Shown: piece after piece, positions 10,608 through 21,490 of the stretch | Numbering within the stretch: position 1 is the stretch's first letter | Layout of the letters: every line of letters begins with the position of its first letter | From: Liopterus haemorrhoidalis | Lineage: Eukaryota; Arthropoda; Insecta; Coleoptera; Dytiscidae | Assembly (NCBI GenBank): GCA_963971575.1 | Contig: OZ020611.1 | Coordinates: 145,726,419-145,790,418, forward strand | DNA length: 64,000 nucleotides | Direction: 5' to 3' | The notes under the pieces: model-generated | The model's input: only the letters and a program-made list of their open reading frames with translations | What the model was told of the DNA's origin: nothing | The model's database searches: none | Program-made: the position numbers and the translations under genes

Positions 10608-11336
10608 CGATTGTTGCCTATTTTATTTCGGGATTGCGCTAAACCAGTGCTGCCATCTGGCAACTGACCCTTCTATCTTAAATTTTGACATTTTTGACGG
10701 AATACGTATTCAGAACGTTTTGACGTACGAGCGCTATTTGTGTTGTTTACAGCAACTTGAAAAAATTCATCTCGGCTAAATATTTAATTAAATCGTGAAT
10801 ATTTTCGAGCGATTCTTTTTTACAACTTTCGACGTGGATTAATTGAACAACAGTACATCAATGAACTTAATTCGACTTTTGGCGATGAAGCACCATCAAG
10901 GACTACTGTTTATCGATGGTTTGCCGTACTTCAGTCGTGGCCGTAGTTCGTTAAGGACAAATTTCGTGAAGGTCGTCCAAAATTGTTTGTTGTTCCGGAA
11001 AACATTGATGCTGTGCGTGAACTGATACCGCAAGATCGCCATGTGACTTAACGTGAGATTGAGGTATCCTTGGGTATTAGTAGGACCAACATACATTTAC
11101 TATTGCATGAACATTTGGCCGTCAAACAGATCTGTTCGTGTTGGATCCGACATAATTTGACAATCGCAGTGGAAAAAATCTCAATCGGAGTGGAAAAAGT
11201 GCTTCTAAAATTGGTTCAAACGCATGCAACAGTGTATTGATCCTCATGGAGAATATTTTGAAAAACAATTAAGCCACTTTTGTTGATAAATAATTGTTTT
11301 TGATTTCAAATCCCGAAATATAAAAGGCAACTCTCG
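10608..11336 (+). mobile_element. Internally deleted mariner
   Basis: TIRs are 'cgattgttgcctatttta' at 10608 and the inverse of 'ataaaaggcaactctcg' ending at 11336, with TA on both sides (10606-10607, 11337-11338). The N-terminal transposase region survives in broken frames: FSRGRSSLRTNF at about 10935, RKIAM...RLRYPWVL near 11,040, and the second HTH IYYCMNIWPSNRSV-like stretch. It then jumps to the extreme C-terminus (MQQCIDPHGEYFEKQ at about 11,225-11,270). The catalytic core is gone. It lies only 64 bp from the hAT element. The TIR is related to, but distinct from, the mariner copies at 26.3, 33.5 and 44.2 kb. Confidence 0.8.
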
Positions 11337-11338
11337 TA

Positions 11339-12172
11339 GATCTCCAATTTAAGAGAGTTCAGCAGCCCTGGTACAAGTCCCAGACTTTGCGTTAGTTGTC
11401 TCATCTGGCGCACCACTGGTATGTAATAAATTCAATAAAACTCTTGTTATAATTCAGTGCCCCTCTTAAGTTAATTATAACAAAATCATTGTAAAACTCT
11501 TTTCAGTATATGAACTCAAAACTAACATAATTAACCTGAAATAAATCAATATAAAAGTTAAAACAAAGCCCCTCATATTTTTCCATAATTCTTCCGTGCA
11601 TTTATTCATGAAATAACTTTTAATTATTCGAGTTTTTAAGGGCAGTATATTCTGTATTCACTGATGAAACATTGAAAATAAAGTTTTGAAAACATACGAG
11701 TTTATGTTCGAATGCATCTATTGGTGAAAACCGCTTGAAAATCGATTCAATTGCTTCAGTAAATGAATGAAACTGTGGACAACTAGTCCGCAGTTACAGA
11801 CCGTTGCCACTCGAGTTTTTAATCCAGATCACCCTCAGTTCATGTGAATCGAATATCGAATCTAAAGGTTTTTATCACACTTATTGCTTTGTGAGTTTTC
11901 GTATCACCGAACTACCAGATTAATTAATCGATGGACACGACTACACACGAACTACTGAAACAGAACTAACTTACTTAAAGTTAACTTAAAATATAATGTA
12001 TTATACTTTAAGGATGATTATTATAATAGAGTAGCTGTCACAAAAATCTTCACTCATTTATTCTAGTATGGCACTGTGGTGGCAATGGTTCACTAGCCCG
12101 TTTTAATTGTAACTTATATACGCTTGTTCAGCTTCATTTTTGGTAAAAATAATTAATCATTATTTATATTAA
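11339..12172. other. No gene seen
   Basis: AT-rich DNA without recognisable coding or repeat content. Confidence 0.4.
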
Positions 12173-12365
12173 TAAAACTGGAGGCTGCCTGTTTTTATTT
12201 TTTATTTTTTAGGCCCCATATTTGGTTTTTACATATCTCACACAATAATAAAACGATCTCTGCAAAAAAAAAACAATTTTTGTGTGTCTTTCAGTCTATC
12301 TTTCTGTTTTTAGGGTTTTGTAGGTATGACCAAAAAACCCTTATACCGTAATTTTGTCGTCTGCC

Positions 12366-12452
<87 letters not shown>

Positions 12453-12860
12453 TCAGTAAAAATTGTAGCCAAACGGCTAAACCTAGAGAGTTGAAATTTG
12501 GCATGCTTATACAACTCTTTGACCCGCACATAGGAAAAATACTAAAACATCTAAAAAACATACCCCCCTAAAAATATAAACAAATATGTGCTCATCGAAA
12601 ACAAAAATATTTTTTTTAAATTCTGAGTAGGGTATCAAATGAAAGCCCTTAGTACGTGGATTAACGATCAAATTTTTATTTTTGCAAAATAAATTAATTT
12701 GATGCGATTTTTGCCAAAAATGTGCAAAAAAAAATTTGTCCCACACCCTGTAGCCCAGATGGTTTAAACTAAAAATCTAAAAAAATTCTAAGTAATGTAT
12801 ATTGGTGTGAACCGAAATAGTACAACAGGAATTTTGGATCAGATTATGTTTTTGGAAAAT
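12173..12860 (+). mobile_element. mini-me/Helentron-like repeat with CTGT microsatellite
   Basis: The order of blocks is 'ataaaactggaggctgcctg', 'tttaggccccatatttggtt', 'gggttttgtaggtatgacc', then the (CTGT)n tract. After it come 'ttgtagccaaacggctaaa', 'gttgaaatttggcatgctt' and a right part repeated elsewhere in the window (896-1240, 41.4 kb, 55.2 kb). Dispersed repeats carrying an internal GTCT-type microsatellite and a conserved core are known as mini-me in Diptera and as MINEs in Lepidoptera, now viewed as Helitron/Helentron derivatives. It has no coding capacity; frames through the tract are artefacts. Confidence 0.6.
12362..12452. repeat. (CTGT)n microsatellite
   Basis: About 22 nearly perfect tetranucleotide units. 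It sits at the internal microsatellite position of the mini-me-like repeat. Confidence 0.95.
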
Positions 12861-12924
12861 AACGCATTTTTTGTAGTTTTTGGTTCACAAAGTACAAAAG
12901 TTATACCAATGTAAGACACTCACA

Positions 12925-13035
12925 TGCATAGCGTGCGATGGCTACATGCGTTAGAGCGCTCTTAAACTGGCTGGAAAACGAAGGGTTTCGAGTTCGAGTA
13001 CACGGAGTGAATTTTATTTTTTCTGTTTTTTTTTT
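12925..13035 (+). repeat. Possible tRNA-derived SINE head
   Basis: 'atagcgtgcgatgg' resembles a pol III A box and 'gagttcgagta' a B box, followed by a T-rich run. Spacing is plausible but the B box is imperfect and no cloverleaf was drawn with confidence. Confidence 0.3.
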
Positions 13036-13867
13036 GCATTTTTATTAAATAATTGTTGAAATTATTTTGTCAAAATTCTAGTTATATTTTGACAAATGTT
13101 GTATTTAATTTTATGAGCGTAAATTTAATAACCAGTCTTATTATATGATTAACAGACGATAAATTATTTTAAAAATATCGTTCATTTTGCCGTGATTACT
13201 ACAAAGTAAAATTTGTCCTACACACTCAGCATACCGCCTTCACTTATTATATACCTGCGAAACCCTGAAATGTGTGAATATTCACACTTCACATCAATTT
13301 TTCTGTCTGAATGTTTTCAGAGATTCACGCAAAAACGGCTGTACGTATTTTCACGAAATTTGGTAAGATGATAGAGTAATACCAGGATTCGATTAAAGGT
13401 TATAAGGCATCTCAAAATTTTTATTTGAAGGAGGTGTTTCGGAGTTAAAACTTTTATTGACTTAATCCAATTAATTTATAAGTCGACTGAATAACTAAAC
13501 AATAAATCTTATTGTTTCTTAAAATAAAACTGGAAGCTATATCTGTTTAGTTTTTTTTATGTCCCATATTTGGTTTCTACACGTTTCAAATAATTGTATG
13601 ACAATAGCCGCAAAAAAAAATCTTCCGTATCTCTGGCATTCTCCGAGATTCACGCTGATGAAAACAGTTGGACACATTAACACCTAATTTGGTAAGAAGA
13701 TAAAGTAAAATCAGAATTCGAACATAGGCTACAAGGCATCTCAAAATTTTTGTTCTAGGGGGGGTATATCGGGGTAAAAACTGTTTATAAAGAAACTTAA
13801 AATATATCCCTTATTATTAACTTAACAGAAAAATATATGCAACAAAAATTGTATAAAGTAAGAAATA

Positions 13868-14531
13868 AATCTTTTTTATTTTTATTTTTTATTTTTATTT
13901 TACGTCGGAAAATCAACAGAGATAAATCTCTACAACAGATTTTCACAAATTACAAGTAAATATACATCAAATGGTACATTGAAAATTTAGAAAAAATAAT
14001 AATTTAACAAACAAATTATTAACCTAGTCAAAAAAAAAAAAAATGTGGTTCAACAATATAATAATTAGAGTAGTAACAAAGAAAAGAGTTACAATAAAAA
14101 AAAAAAGTGACTATAAATGTTGTACATTAATTATTTAGGTGTGATTTAATTTTGCTTTTAAATTGACCCAATGATAAAAAAAATATATCACATGTATTAA
14201 ACATTTTATTAAAATAAGTAACACTTCTATTCAGCGGTGAGAAATTGCCTATATTAGATAATTTATTTTCTAAATAAAATATATTTTGCTGTCGGGTATA
14301 AATCTGAGGTACATTGAAATTTAGATAACTCAACAATTCAGCACAATCTACCTTATTGTTAACTATTTTGTAAAGGCTACACATATCCAGAAAAAGTCGT
14401 CTGTGAGAAAGCTTTAAAAGGTTATAGCGTTTCAATCTATCTTCATAAATTAGGCAAATATCGCTCCTATTAAATTTATGGTCCAGAAATCTCACAAAAC
14501 GTTTCTGATTTTGTGCAATGTATATTTTCAA
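13868..14531 (-). pseudogene. LINE 3' fragment (CR1/Jockey-like) nested in Helitron-like repeat
   Basis: The frame 14531-14127 encodes 134 residues of a LINE ORF2 C-terminus. IAQNQKRFVRFLDHKF is the conserved '.Q.KRF.R.L' block. YEDRLKRYNLLKLSHRR and LFLDMCSLYKIVNNK are the 'Y..RL..L.L..L..RR...D...LYKI' block. It ends in QFKSKIKSHLNN. The frame is intact, but RT and endonuclease are missing, so the copy is 5'-truncated. The run of TTTTTATTTTTATT at about 13,868-13,905 is the A-rich tail in minus orientation. The related fragment at 30.1 kb lies on the opposite strand. Confidence 0.75.
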
Positions 14532-15278
14532 TTAGATTATTATTTGGAGAGTTATGGGGGACACTATAAAAATAAAAACTATATAAATATATCTCCCTTA
14601 TAATCGTCTCAACAGCAAAATCATTTATGACAAAAATAGTTAAAAAATAATGATAAAATAAATATTTTATTTCCATGCAGTTTTTCATTTAGATGAATAT
14701 TTGGGGAGTTACGGGGACACCCTAAACCAAAACTTTTGAAATATCTCTCTTATTATTGACTTAACAACAAAAACGTATGTAACACAAAAAATTAGAGTCG
14801 GAAAACAAATTTTTTATTTTTATGCATTTTTTCATTTAGACGAATATTTGGAGAGTTACGAGGGAATATCTTAAAGCAAAACTTTTAAAATATCTCCCTT
14901 ACTGAATTAACAACAAAAATACGTATAACAAAAATAGTTCATATTAAGAAGACAAATCTTTTATTTATATGCTTTTTTTCATTTAGATGAATATTTGGGG
15001 TAGTTACGGGGAGACAACCTAAAGCTACATTTTTGAAACATCTTCCTTATTATTGACTTAACAGCAAAAAAATGTATATACCTAAAATTGTTTATAAAAA
15101 GAAAACAAATCTATTCTGTTGAACATACTTTTTCGACTAGATGAATATTTGGGGAGTTACGTGGGGACACCCTAAACCTAAAATCTTGAAATATCTCTCT
15201 TATTATATACTTAACATTAAAAATATGCGAAGAAACATTTTTTCTTTTTCTCCTCAATTTAGTTTTTAATAAGATATA

Positions 15279-16170
15279 TTAGGTTGTGTAATAAATTCCC
15301 CGCGTTTTTTGTATTTATCTTTTCCCCGCAATTTTGTGTTTTGTTAGGTTAAGTTTATGTATGCATTCTTAAGTGTTTTTCGTGCTCTACAAACTTATCT
15401 GCTTTAATTTTCGGAATTAATTAAGTTTAATTGAATTTGAGGCTTTTAAAATGGAAGTTCCAGGAGGTAAAAAAAGTCATTTTCGACATCTGCACTATTT
15501 TGCCTTTCCTCGTGGTCAAAAAGCTACGGAAGCAGCTCGTGACATTTGTGACGTATATGGAGTAGATGCTATAGCTCCGAGGACCGCGCAAGATTGGTCT
15601 TCCCAGTTTAAAAATTTTGACCTTGGTGATGCACCTCGCTCCGGCCGACCTCCCGACTTCGACGATGATCGTCTCAAGATGTTTTTGAAGGAAGATGGTC
15701 GTCAAACAACACGAGAGCCGAAAAGATGGAATGTACCTTTACGACCATCGCTAACCATCTTTACTCCATGGGCTTTACTCAAAAACTTGGGAATTGTGTA
15801 CCACATAACTTCAGCGATGGCCACAAGATCTCAATGATTTCAAATGGCAGGTTCTATCGCATCCGCCATACACTCCGGACCTTGCGCCCACGGATTATTA
15901 CCTTTTCCGCTCCATGTCGAACCAAATGAGGGGCATACCCTTCGCTAACGATGAAAACCTGAAAACCTGGCTCACAAACTTCTTCAACACAAAATCAAAA
16001 GATTTTTGGCGAAAGGGCATCAACAAGTTGGTCGATAGGTGGGAACAGGTTGTAAATAATGATGGAGAATATATTATTGATTAATTTGTTACTATAATTA
16101 TTGTTTTCTTCAATAAATATTATAAACAAAAAAAAAAAAAACAAATGCGGGAATTTATTACACAACCCAA
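15279..16170 (+). mobile_element. Internally deleted mariner nested in Helitron-like repeat
   Basis: TIRs are 'ttaggttgtgtaataaattc' at 15279 and the inverse of 'ggaatttattacacaaccca' ending at 16170, flanked by TA (15277-15278, 16171-16172). The 892-bp body starts a transposase (MEVPGGKKSHFRH..., 15,451) with the HTH region and QTTRE. It then passes directly to SHPPYTPDLAPTDYYLF and on to VDRWEQVVNNDGEYIID, with a stop at 16,083. The deleted part would have held the first two catalytic aspartates. Removing the element rejoins a Helitron unit ('...aagata' + 'tatttggggag...'). Confidence 0.85.
15451..16084 (+). pseudogene. mariner transposase, catalytic core deleted
   Basis: The N-terminal frame (15,451-15,837) holds the mariner HTH with RGQKATEAARDICDVYG and RSGRPPDFDDDRLK, through the QTTREP block. 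A small frameshift then gives HLYSMGFTQKLGNCVPHN (15,755-15,808). After the deletion junction near 15,830-15,845 the third-aspartate block PYTPDLAPTDYYLFRSM (about 15,867-15,920) follows in another frame. The protein closes with KLVDRWEQVVNNDGEYI. Intact mariner transposases are about 345 residues; this retains roughly two-thirds and lacks the GDE and HDNA blocks, so it cannot be catalytic. Confidence 0.85.
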
Positions 16171-16379
16171 TATATTTGGGGAGCTATAGGCAGAACTATT
16201 TATAAACGAAGAATCTCACTTATTATTTATTCCGTATTGAAAATATATAAAAGAGTGGTTTAGAATAAAGAAACGATTATTGTCTATTCTCCCTGAAATT
16301 GAAATATCTCACTTATTATTTGCGTTACAGCAAAAATGTACATTACAAAACCGTACGAAGGTACGGGTACTCCAGCTAG

Positions 16380-17189
16380 TTTATAATTATTATTCATAAT
16401 TGTGTACAGAATTTTGTTCAAACACTTTTTAAACTTATTTTGAGCAATTCGGGTTCTTCTACACTCATTAGCATCATTAGTTCTTAATAAAAAGAGAACG
16501 AATAAATGTACCGGAAACAGTACCGAAAAGTAAATTTTATATCGAAAATTTACTACGCTACTGTTTAATCTATTAAATAGAAATAACTCCTAAGTTTGCC
16601 CAAGCCCTATTAATGATTAATAAATATTACTCTAATTAAAATTAGAGACTACATTGTTAATACTATTTAAATTATTTGTTTATATTTAATTTTAAAATAT
16701 TATTGTATTTAAATATTAAATTTTGTTTAAATAAATAAGAGTATAATAGGTAATTATTATTTTAATTATTGATATCTAATCTAATTTAAGTGATAAAGGA
16801 AAAAAAACCAAAACCCAAGGGCTTTCACTATTTCTACAGATATTTTTACAGCATCAACTCGTCTTAAAAAATTTAATTGTCTGTAGATTGGTTTTTTAAA
16901 TTAAAATATTTTTTTATTCAAGCAATAGAACATCAAAACACGGTTGTATTGTTATTAAATTTAATCTGCACAGCGTATAACTCCGAAAAAATATATGGAT
17001 AAGAACTAACCTAATAGCATTTAACGCGAGAAGAATACATTCCTGTTAAAAACGATATCTGAATAATGAATTGCAAAGAGTCATCTGTAACATGTGGTGT
17101 TAGCCAAATGACAACATGATTGAAGCATACAAAATGTAAAGCTGGAGAAAATTAAGGGAGATGTTAAACCATTGGGTTCTTCCTCCAGG
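16380..17189. other. AT-rich DNA, no gene seen
   Basis: Very AT-rich; nothing recognised. Confidence 0.45.
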
Positions 17190-17320
17190 AATAACCGCAT
17201 GGAGGAAACCGCCATTACATACCTCCGTATAAGCCACTCTTGGAGGACCCATGGACACCTCCTTCGAAGAGAAGAGCCTTCTATATATGAAACGCGGGAC
17301 ACAGATTTGTCTATTTTACA
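17190..17320 (+). pseudogene. Jockey-like LINE C-terminal fragment
   Basis: The plus strand reads RMEETAITYLRISHSWRTHG then HLLRREEPSIYE and ...LSILHIL. The pattern 'LR.SH...THG.LL++E.P...' is the end of the RNase H / Zn-knuckle region of Jockey-type ORF2. The copy is short, with loss of the cysteines, and followed closely by a SINE. Confidence 0.5.
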
Positions 17321-17332
17321 TATTTTAACTTA

Positions 17333-17545
17333 GTGTGGCCGACGAGTGGCCGAGCGCATTAAATTGTGCAGTTTGGACTAGTGAAAACAGTCTGGATTGT
17401 GATTGTGTTGGTGGTTCGATTCTCCGTTGGTGATATTATTCGGGCGAGAATAATATGTTTACATTACTCTAATTTCATATCACCCCTCATGTAGGTGTAG
17501 GAGCGCGCCCCCTGGCATCGGCGATAAAAATAAATAAAAAAAAAC
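17333..17545 (+). mobile_element. tRNA-derived SINE
   Basis: The head 'gagtggccgagcgcatta' matches a Leu/Ser-type tRNA 5' part (A box). 'ggtggttcgattctcc' is a B box about 60 bases later, as in tRNAs with a long variable arm. A body of about 110 bp follows and ends in 'aataaataaaaaaaaa'. The tail and internal pol III promoter define a SINE. Confidence 0.65.
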
Positions 17546-18189
17546 TTGGATGCCAGGGAGAGGTTAGGTCTATGCTACGACCTGTCAGTTGCTTTAGGTA
17601 ACGACAGGGTACTCATGGACAACAGGGTACTCATGACCTTCTCTTTTCCTGAGAGAATCGAATTAATTTTTTTATATATGAAGTTTTGCATTTTTTTTTT
17701 TTTTATTGTAATTTACCTTGATCTATGATATCCGATTGTAACTGACAAATTAACAGTCTCTTACCAACACCCTGACTCTGTTCAGTTTTCCTAACAGATT
17801 GTTTTTCTAATTTATTTGTTTTTGTCCGTGGAAAATTTCTGTCATTGAGTATGTGTAGAAGATGATATTGATTTATTTTGTGTTTTACTTATTCTTTTTT
17901 TAAATATTTTAGTGAACAGCATTATTAAACATTTATTTTTTGGCCTCTACACTACGTACGATTGCCGACTATGGACGACTATCGTAGACTTGGTCATAAG
18001 ACTAGAGCTCTCACAGTGGAGTATATTTGTCAGAGTCGTTTGTCATTCATAGGTGGTTGTCGTTTTGTGGTTGCCGTGAATTTTGATTCAGTTTTTTCGT
18101 ATTTGTAGGTTTTATTCGTATTAGAATTTTTTGAAAAGATGAATGGGTTGTTTTTTCTGGTTGAAAGTCGTGGTTTCTTGATAAGGCGA
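17546..18189. other. No gene recognised
   Basis: A poly-T run lies near 17,690. 17,940-18,130 is moderately GC-rich and could be transcribed leader sequence, but nothing demonstrates it. Confidence 0.3.
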
Positions 18190-18350
18190 AGAAGAAGCCG
18201 TTTAAGAAGAACGGAATGAGTTAACCAGATATTCCTGAAGGGAGAGGAGCATTGCGAGTTTCACCATTTAATGGACAATTAGAAGTAAGATCTTCTGGTC
18301 CCACAAACACTCTCTATCTTGAATTAAAAGAATTAATTTTTCCGTGTCCA
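18190..18350 (+). other. Short possible conserved coding stretch (weak ELP4-like similarity)
   Basis: In one plus frame, broken by one TAA, the stretch reads KKPFKKNGMS then PDIPEGRGALRVSPFNGQLE and SSGPTNTLYLE. The pattern R.SP.N.QL...SSG..... loosely recalls the N-terminus of Elongator subunit 4 (PAXNEB family). A good donor-like string GTAAGA follows GAA at 18,285. No acceptor or further exon was found. It may be an exon, a pseudogene fragment or chance. Confidence 0.2.
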
Positions 18351-19892
18351 TAATTACTCACAAACAAATTAAAAAAACTACACAAAGTCGTACGCACAAA
18401 AATTTTCATAAAAATAATAATGGTCCTGAGTAATTGCCGAAGCAGCAAAGGCCACAAAAAAAAAGTAGTCGCTATAATATATTCTAGCCATTAGATGGGC
18501 TGTGTTATGAGCATATATATTGTTGCTGTGCGCCGAAAATGTTAACTAACTAAATGCGGAGGCTTAGGATTCAAAGAAAAGTGTTGTCTGACTTGTTTTA
18601 TGAAGTAACTTCAAAACCAACGCAAAGTGAGGTCTGGGTATTGAATAAATTTAATGAAAGTGCGCTACACACATTGTAATTTTATGTGACCCATTTACTT
18701 CACCACAAATTTTAATTATTCTCAGAGTAGCAGTGTCGCTGTAAAATGTGTCATATATTTTTCTTGGAACACATACGACCTGATGGACAATCATAAAAAG
18801 ATAAGTCTCGGTTCGTAAAAGCTCCACCAGTCGGACAATGTGATGCCATCTCCGGTTGGATCAGATGAAAAATGATCATAACATCACACTTAAGGATGAT
18901 AGCGTTAGTTTTTGTTTCCATGTCCGATTCTTTTTTGTTATGATGCCACAGGATTAAGTAAAGCTTTAGCACATCACTAAGTACAGTTTTAATTGATTGA
19001 TGGCTTGACAGCACGAAGATTCTTATGACATAAAACAGCAATTAATGCAATTTTAGACTTCGCATTTTAGTCATAATGGAAGTGTCAAAAATATTAAACT
19101 CGAACGGCTCAAAAAGATCAGTGATTGGTTTGAGAATTTTGATACTGTAGTATTGATTATTTGACATTCCGGATTATGCAACCTTAGTCCAAATGTAAAG
19201 AGAAATATTTAATACCGATTTTAATAACATCTTCCATTGCCAAAACATCACCCGTGACCCTAGAATTGCTTTGTTCAACAGACCAAACTTGAATTTTGCT
19301 GCAAACACCTTTAAAGTTTATATGGTTACTACTATCAAAATTATTTATTTACACTATGTTCAGTAGACCATATTTGTTAATATGGCACAAAATGGCCCTT
19401 CCTGCTACCGACTAGCGTTTTTCTATTTTTCATTTATTTGGATTGAGCATGTTGTCATAATAAAGTTTTTTCTTTAATTCAAATTATAAATTAAGTTTTC
19501 AAAATAAAAAAATTCTTCAATTCAAATCTACAAGTCAATAATTTATTAATTAAAATTCTTATTTTACACATTATAATTTAATATGTCATTATTTTTGCAG
19601 AACAATATTACTTTGCAGGTTAATTTTGAAAAATGTATGTTAATAATCGTTATTATGGTAAATCATTTAAGTTTGTCTGCCATTTTTAAATGGTTTGAAG
19701 GAATAATATGTTATTCTTATTTTATCCATTATTGTTTTTCATTTTCATTTTTCAGAAAACGATAATATTTGCAATTTAAAATTATGAATGTGTAAAGTTG
19801 CAATTTGAAGCAAAATAATACACCATTATGCATTCTGACCCAAAATATTAATGATTAATTAGTTTTAATTCAATAAATACTAAAGATATTTA
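18351..19892. other. No gene recognised
   Basis: A 96-codon minus frame at 19,041-18,751 ends HCPTGGAFTNRDL...YDCPSGRMC. Two Cys-Pro pairs hint at a chitin-binding type pattern, but the spacing is too short, so I do not call a gene. Confidence 0.3.
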
Positions 19893-20100
19893 CATTTTTA
19901 TATTATTTAAAACCGTAACCTATAAATATATCTTCGAATCCTTATTTATATGTTAATAAAAATATTATTCTATAATATAAAGTATCTAAACTATATATAC
20001 TACTGTATACTTATCTATAAGATATGTATTTCTTGCTCAAAAATTTAAAATAATCAGAAAATTTTGGTAACAAAAGTAATAACACATGCATTTTAAATTA
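19893..20100 (+). repeat. Interspersed repeat, copy A (pair with 32,276-32,480)
   Basis: About 205 bp aligns almost throughout with 32,276-32,480. Shared blocks include 'cgtaacctataaatatatct', 'cgaatccttatttatatgtt' and 'ggtaacaaaagtaat'. No coding capacity or terminal repeats. The family is unidentified. Confidence 0.75.
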
Positions 20101-21490
20101 TTAATAGACCCGTAGAGTGTTTTTTATGAATATTACGCAGTTTTTACTCATTGCAATATTTAATTTTATCGTTTCGATTTGATTTTGATATAAAATAATT
20201 ATAAATACTTTTACATTTTTTTACGTCATTGTGACGTAGCCACCGCCAGTGAATGATCTGCTTATTAGTATCCGCCGTATGTTTAATACCTCTTTCGGGT
20301 GCATGAACATTCATGCATTTATGTTATCTCTAGCTAATACTGGCATACATAAAATTTGTTGTTAATATATTCATATCATTTTATATTTTGATCATTTGTT
20401 TTAAAAATTAACAAAAACAAAAAATAATGGGTATCATTGACGTAATTTGCACACATTAATATAAAACACTCCTGTCGTCACTAAAGAGCGGCGTTGGATA
20501 CTCTTTAATATTTATTAAAATCAATAACTTTCTTATGGAATAAAGTATTATTGTTTGCTTCATCACATTTTCTGATTGCTATTCTTTGAGATGCTAATAC
20601 TTAATTTCATTAATTTAATATCATTCAACAAGTGTATTATAATTTAGAACTAAAAATACATAATAATCTTCAAATATCATCATTAACATCGTTGGCGCGA
20701 CAGCTCGAGGTGAGCCTAGGCCTGCTGTATCCAGGTTTCATGACCATGTTTTCAATCTATGTACATTCAAGAGTAATATGGTCAGTATTACGTTCATTTT
20801 TAAGCGTATACAGAAAGGCACCTACAGTTTATAGCTGGTTGCGAACGGCTAATTAGAACCTGTAATTTGTATAAATATTTTAACACAAATTGTTTCAACT
20901 AAATCTTTAAATATATTTAACTGTAATCAAACGATTATGTACGCCCTGCGCGTATACGTACTGTGTGGTGTTTTTTTTTTTTTTTTTTTTGTACGTAACG
21001 CACACGAAATACAAGGGCCACTATTCTGCCACTAACAAGTGTTTGTTTGCGTCATAGTTAAATTGTCTATATTGTAAAAAATATACAAATTTGTAGAAAA
21101 AAAAAACTCTAACGTTTTCTTTTTGTTACAGGTAAAACCATGTTCATTATTCTTCTCGTGTCTTATTAAAGCTAATTTGGGTAAGAAATTTTGATTATAA
21201 ATGACATATTTAATAAACAGCATAACCCATAACATTATTCCGGTCAACGATGTTTTGTTATAACGCACTATTGGAATTTCGGACTTTTCAACAAGACTTT
21301 GCGACAACTTATAAAGTTATCACAAACATGACGCGAAAATATTATTATTATGAATTCGGATAGATTAATCTAATCCCGAATCCGTTGAACTACAAATTAT
21401 TCTCCCGTTAAGGTGAAGCGCTCATCAAACTGATATTTTATATGATATGATGGATAAGATGACAAGTAACTTCCAAATGACGCATTAAAC
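20101..21490. other. No gene recognised
   Basis: AT-rich DNA with a long T-run at 20,971-20,990. A 74-codon plus frame at 20,632-20,856 shows no recognised motif. Confidence 0.35.

Larger units (their letters stand above)
13230..16379 (+). mobile_element. Helitron-like element with degenerate tandem units and a canonical 3' end
   Basis: Blocks such as 'aacggctgtacgtattttc' and 'acgaaatttggtaagatga' (13,335-13,375, again near 13,660-13,700) recall non-autonomous Helitron interiors in arthropods. From 14,530 to 15,270 a unit of roughly 150 bp recurs about four to five times, marked by 'tagatgaatatttgggga' and 'tattgacttaacaacaaaa'. The right end is a hairpin CCGTAC-gaag-GTACGG (16,351-16,366), then nine bases, then CTAG and a T. 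This is the Helitron 3' signature with insertion between A and T. A LINE (13,868-14,531) and a mariner (15,279-16,170) are nested inside. The 5' TC end is not located. Confidence 0.65.

Noticed and set aside
12310..12746. Overlapping open frames of Gln-Thr-Asp-Arg or Cys-Leu-Ser-Val repeats
   Set aside because: They are translations of the (CTGT)n microsatellite in several frames and strands; no coding evidence outside the tract.
18751..19041. Chitin-binding or other cysteine-rich small protein on minus
   Set aside because: Only four cysteines in the wrong spacing, no signal peptide, and the frame is short enough to be chance.
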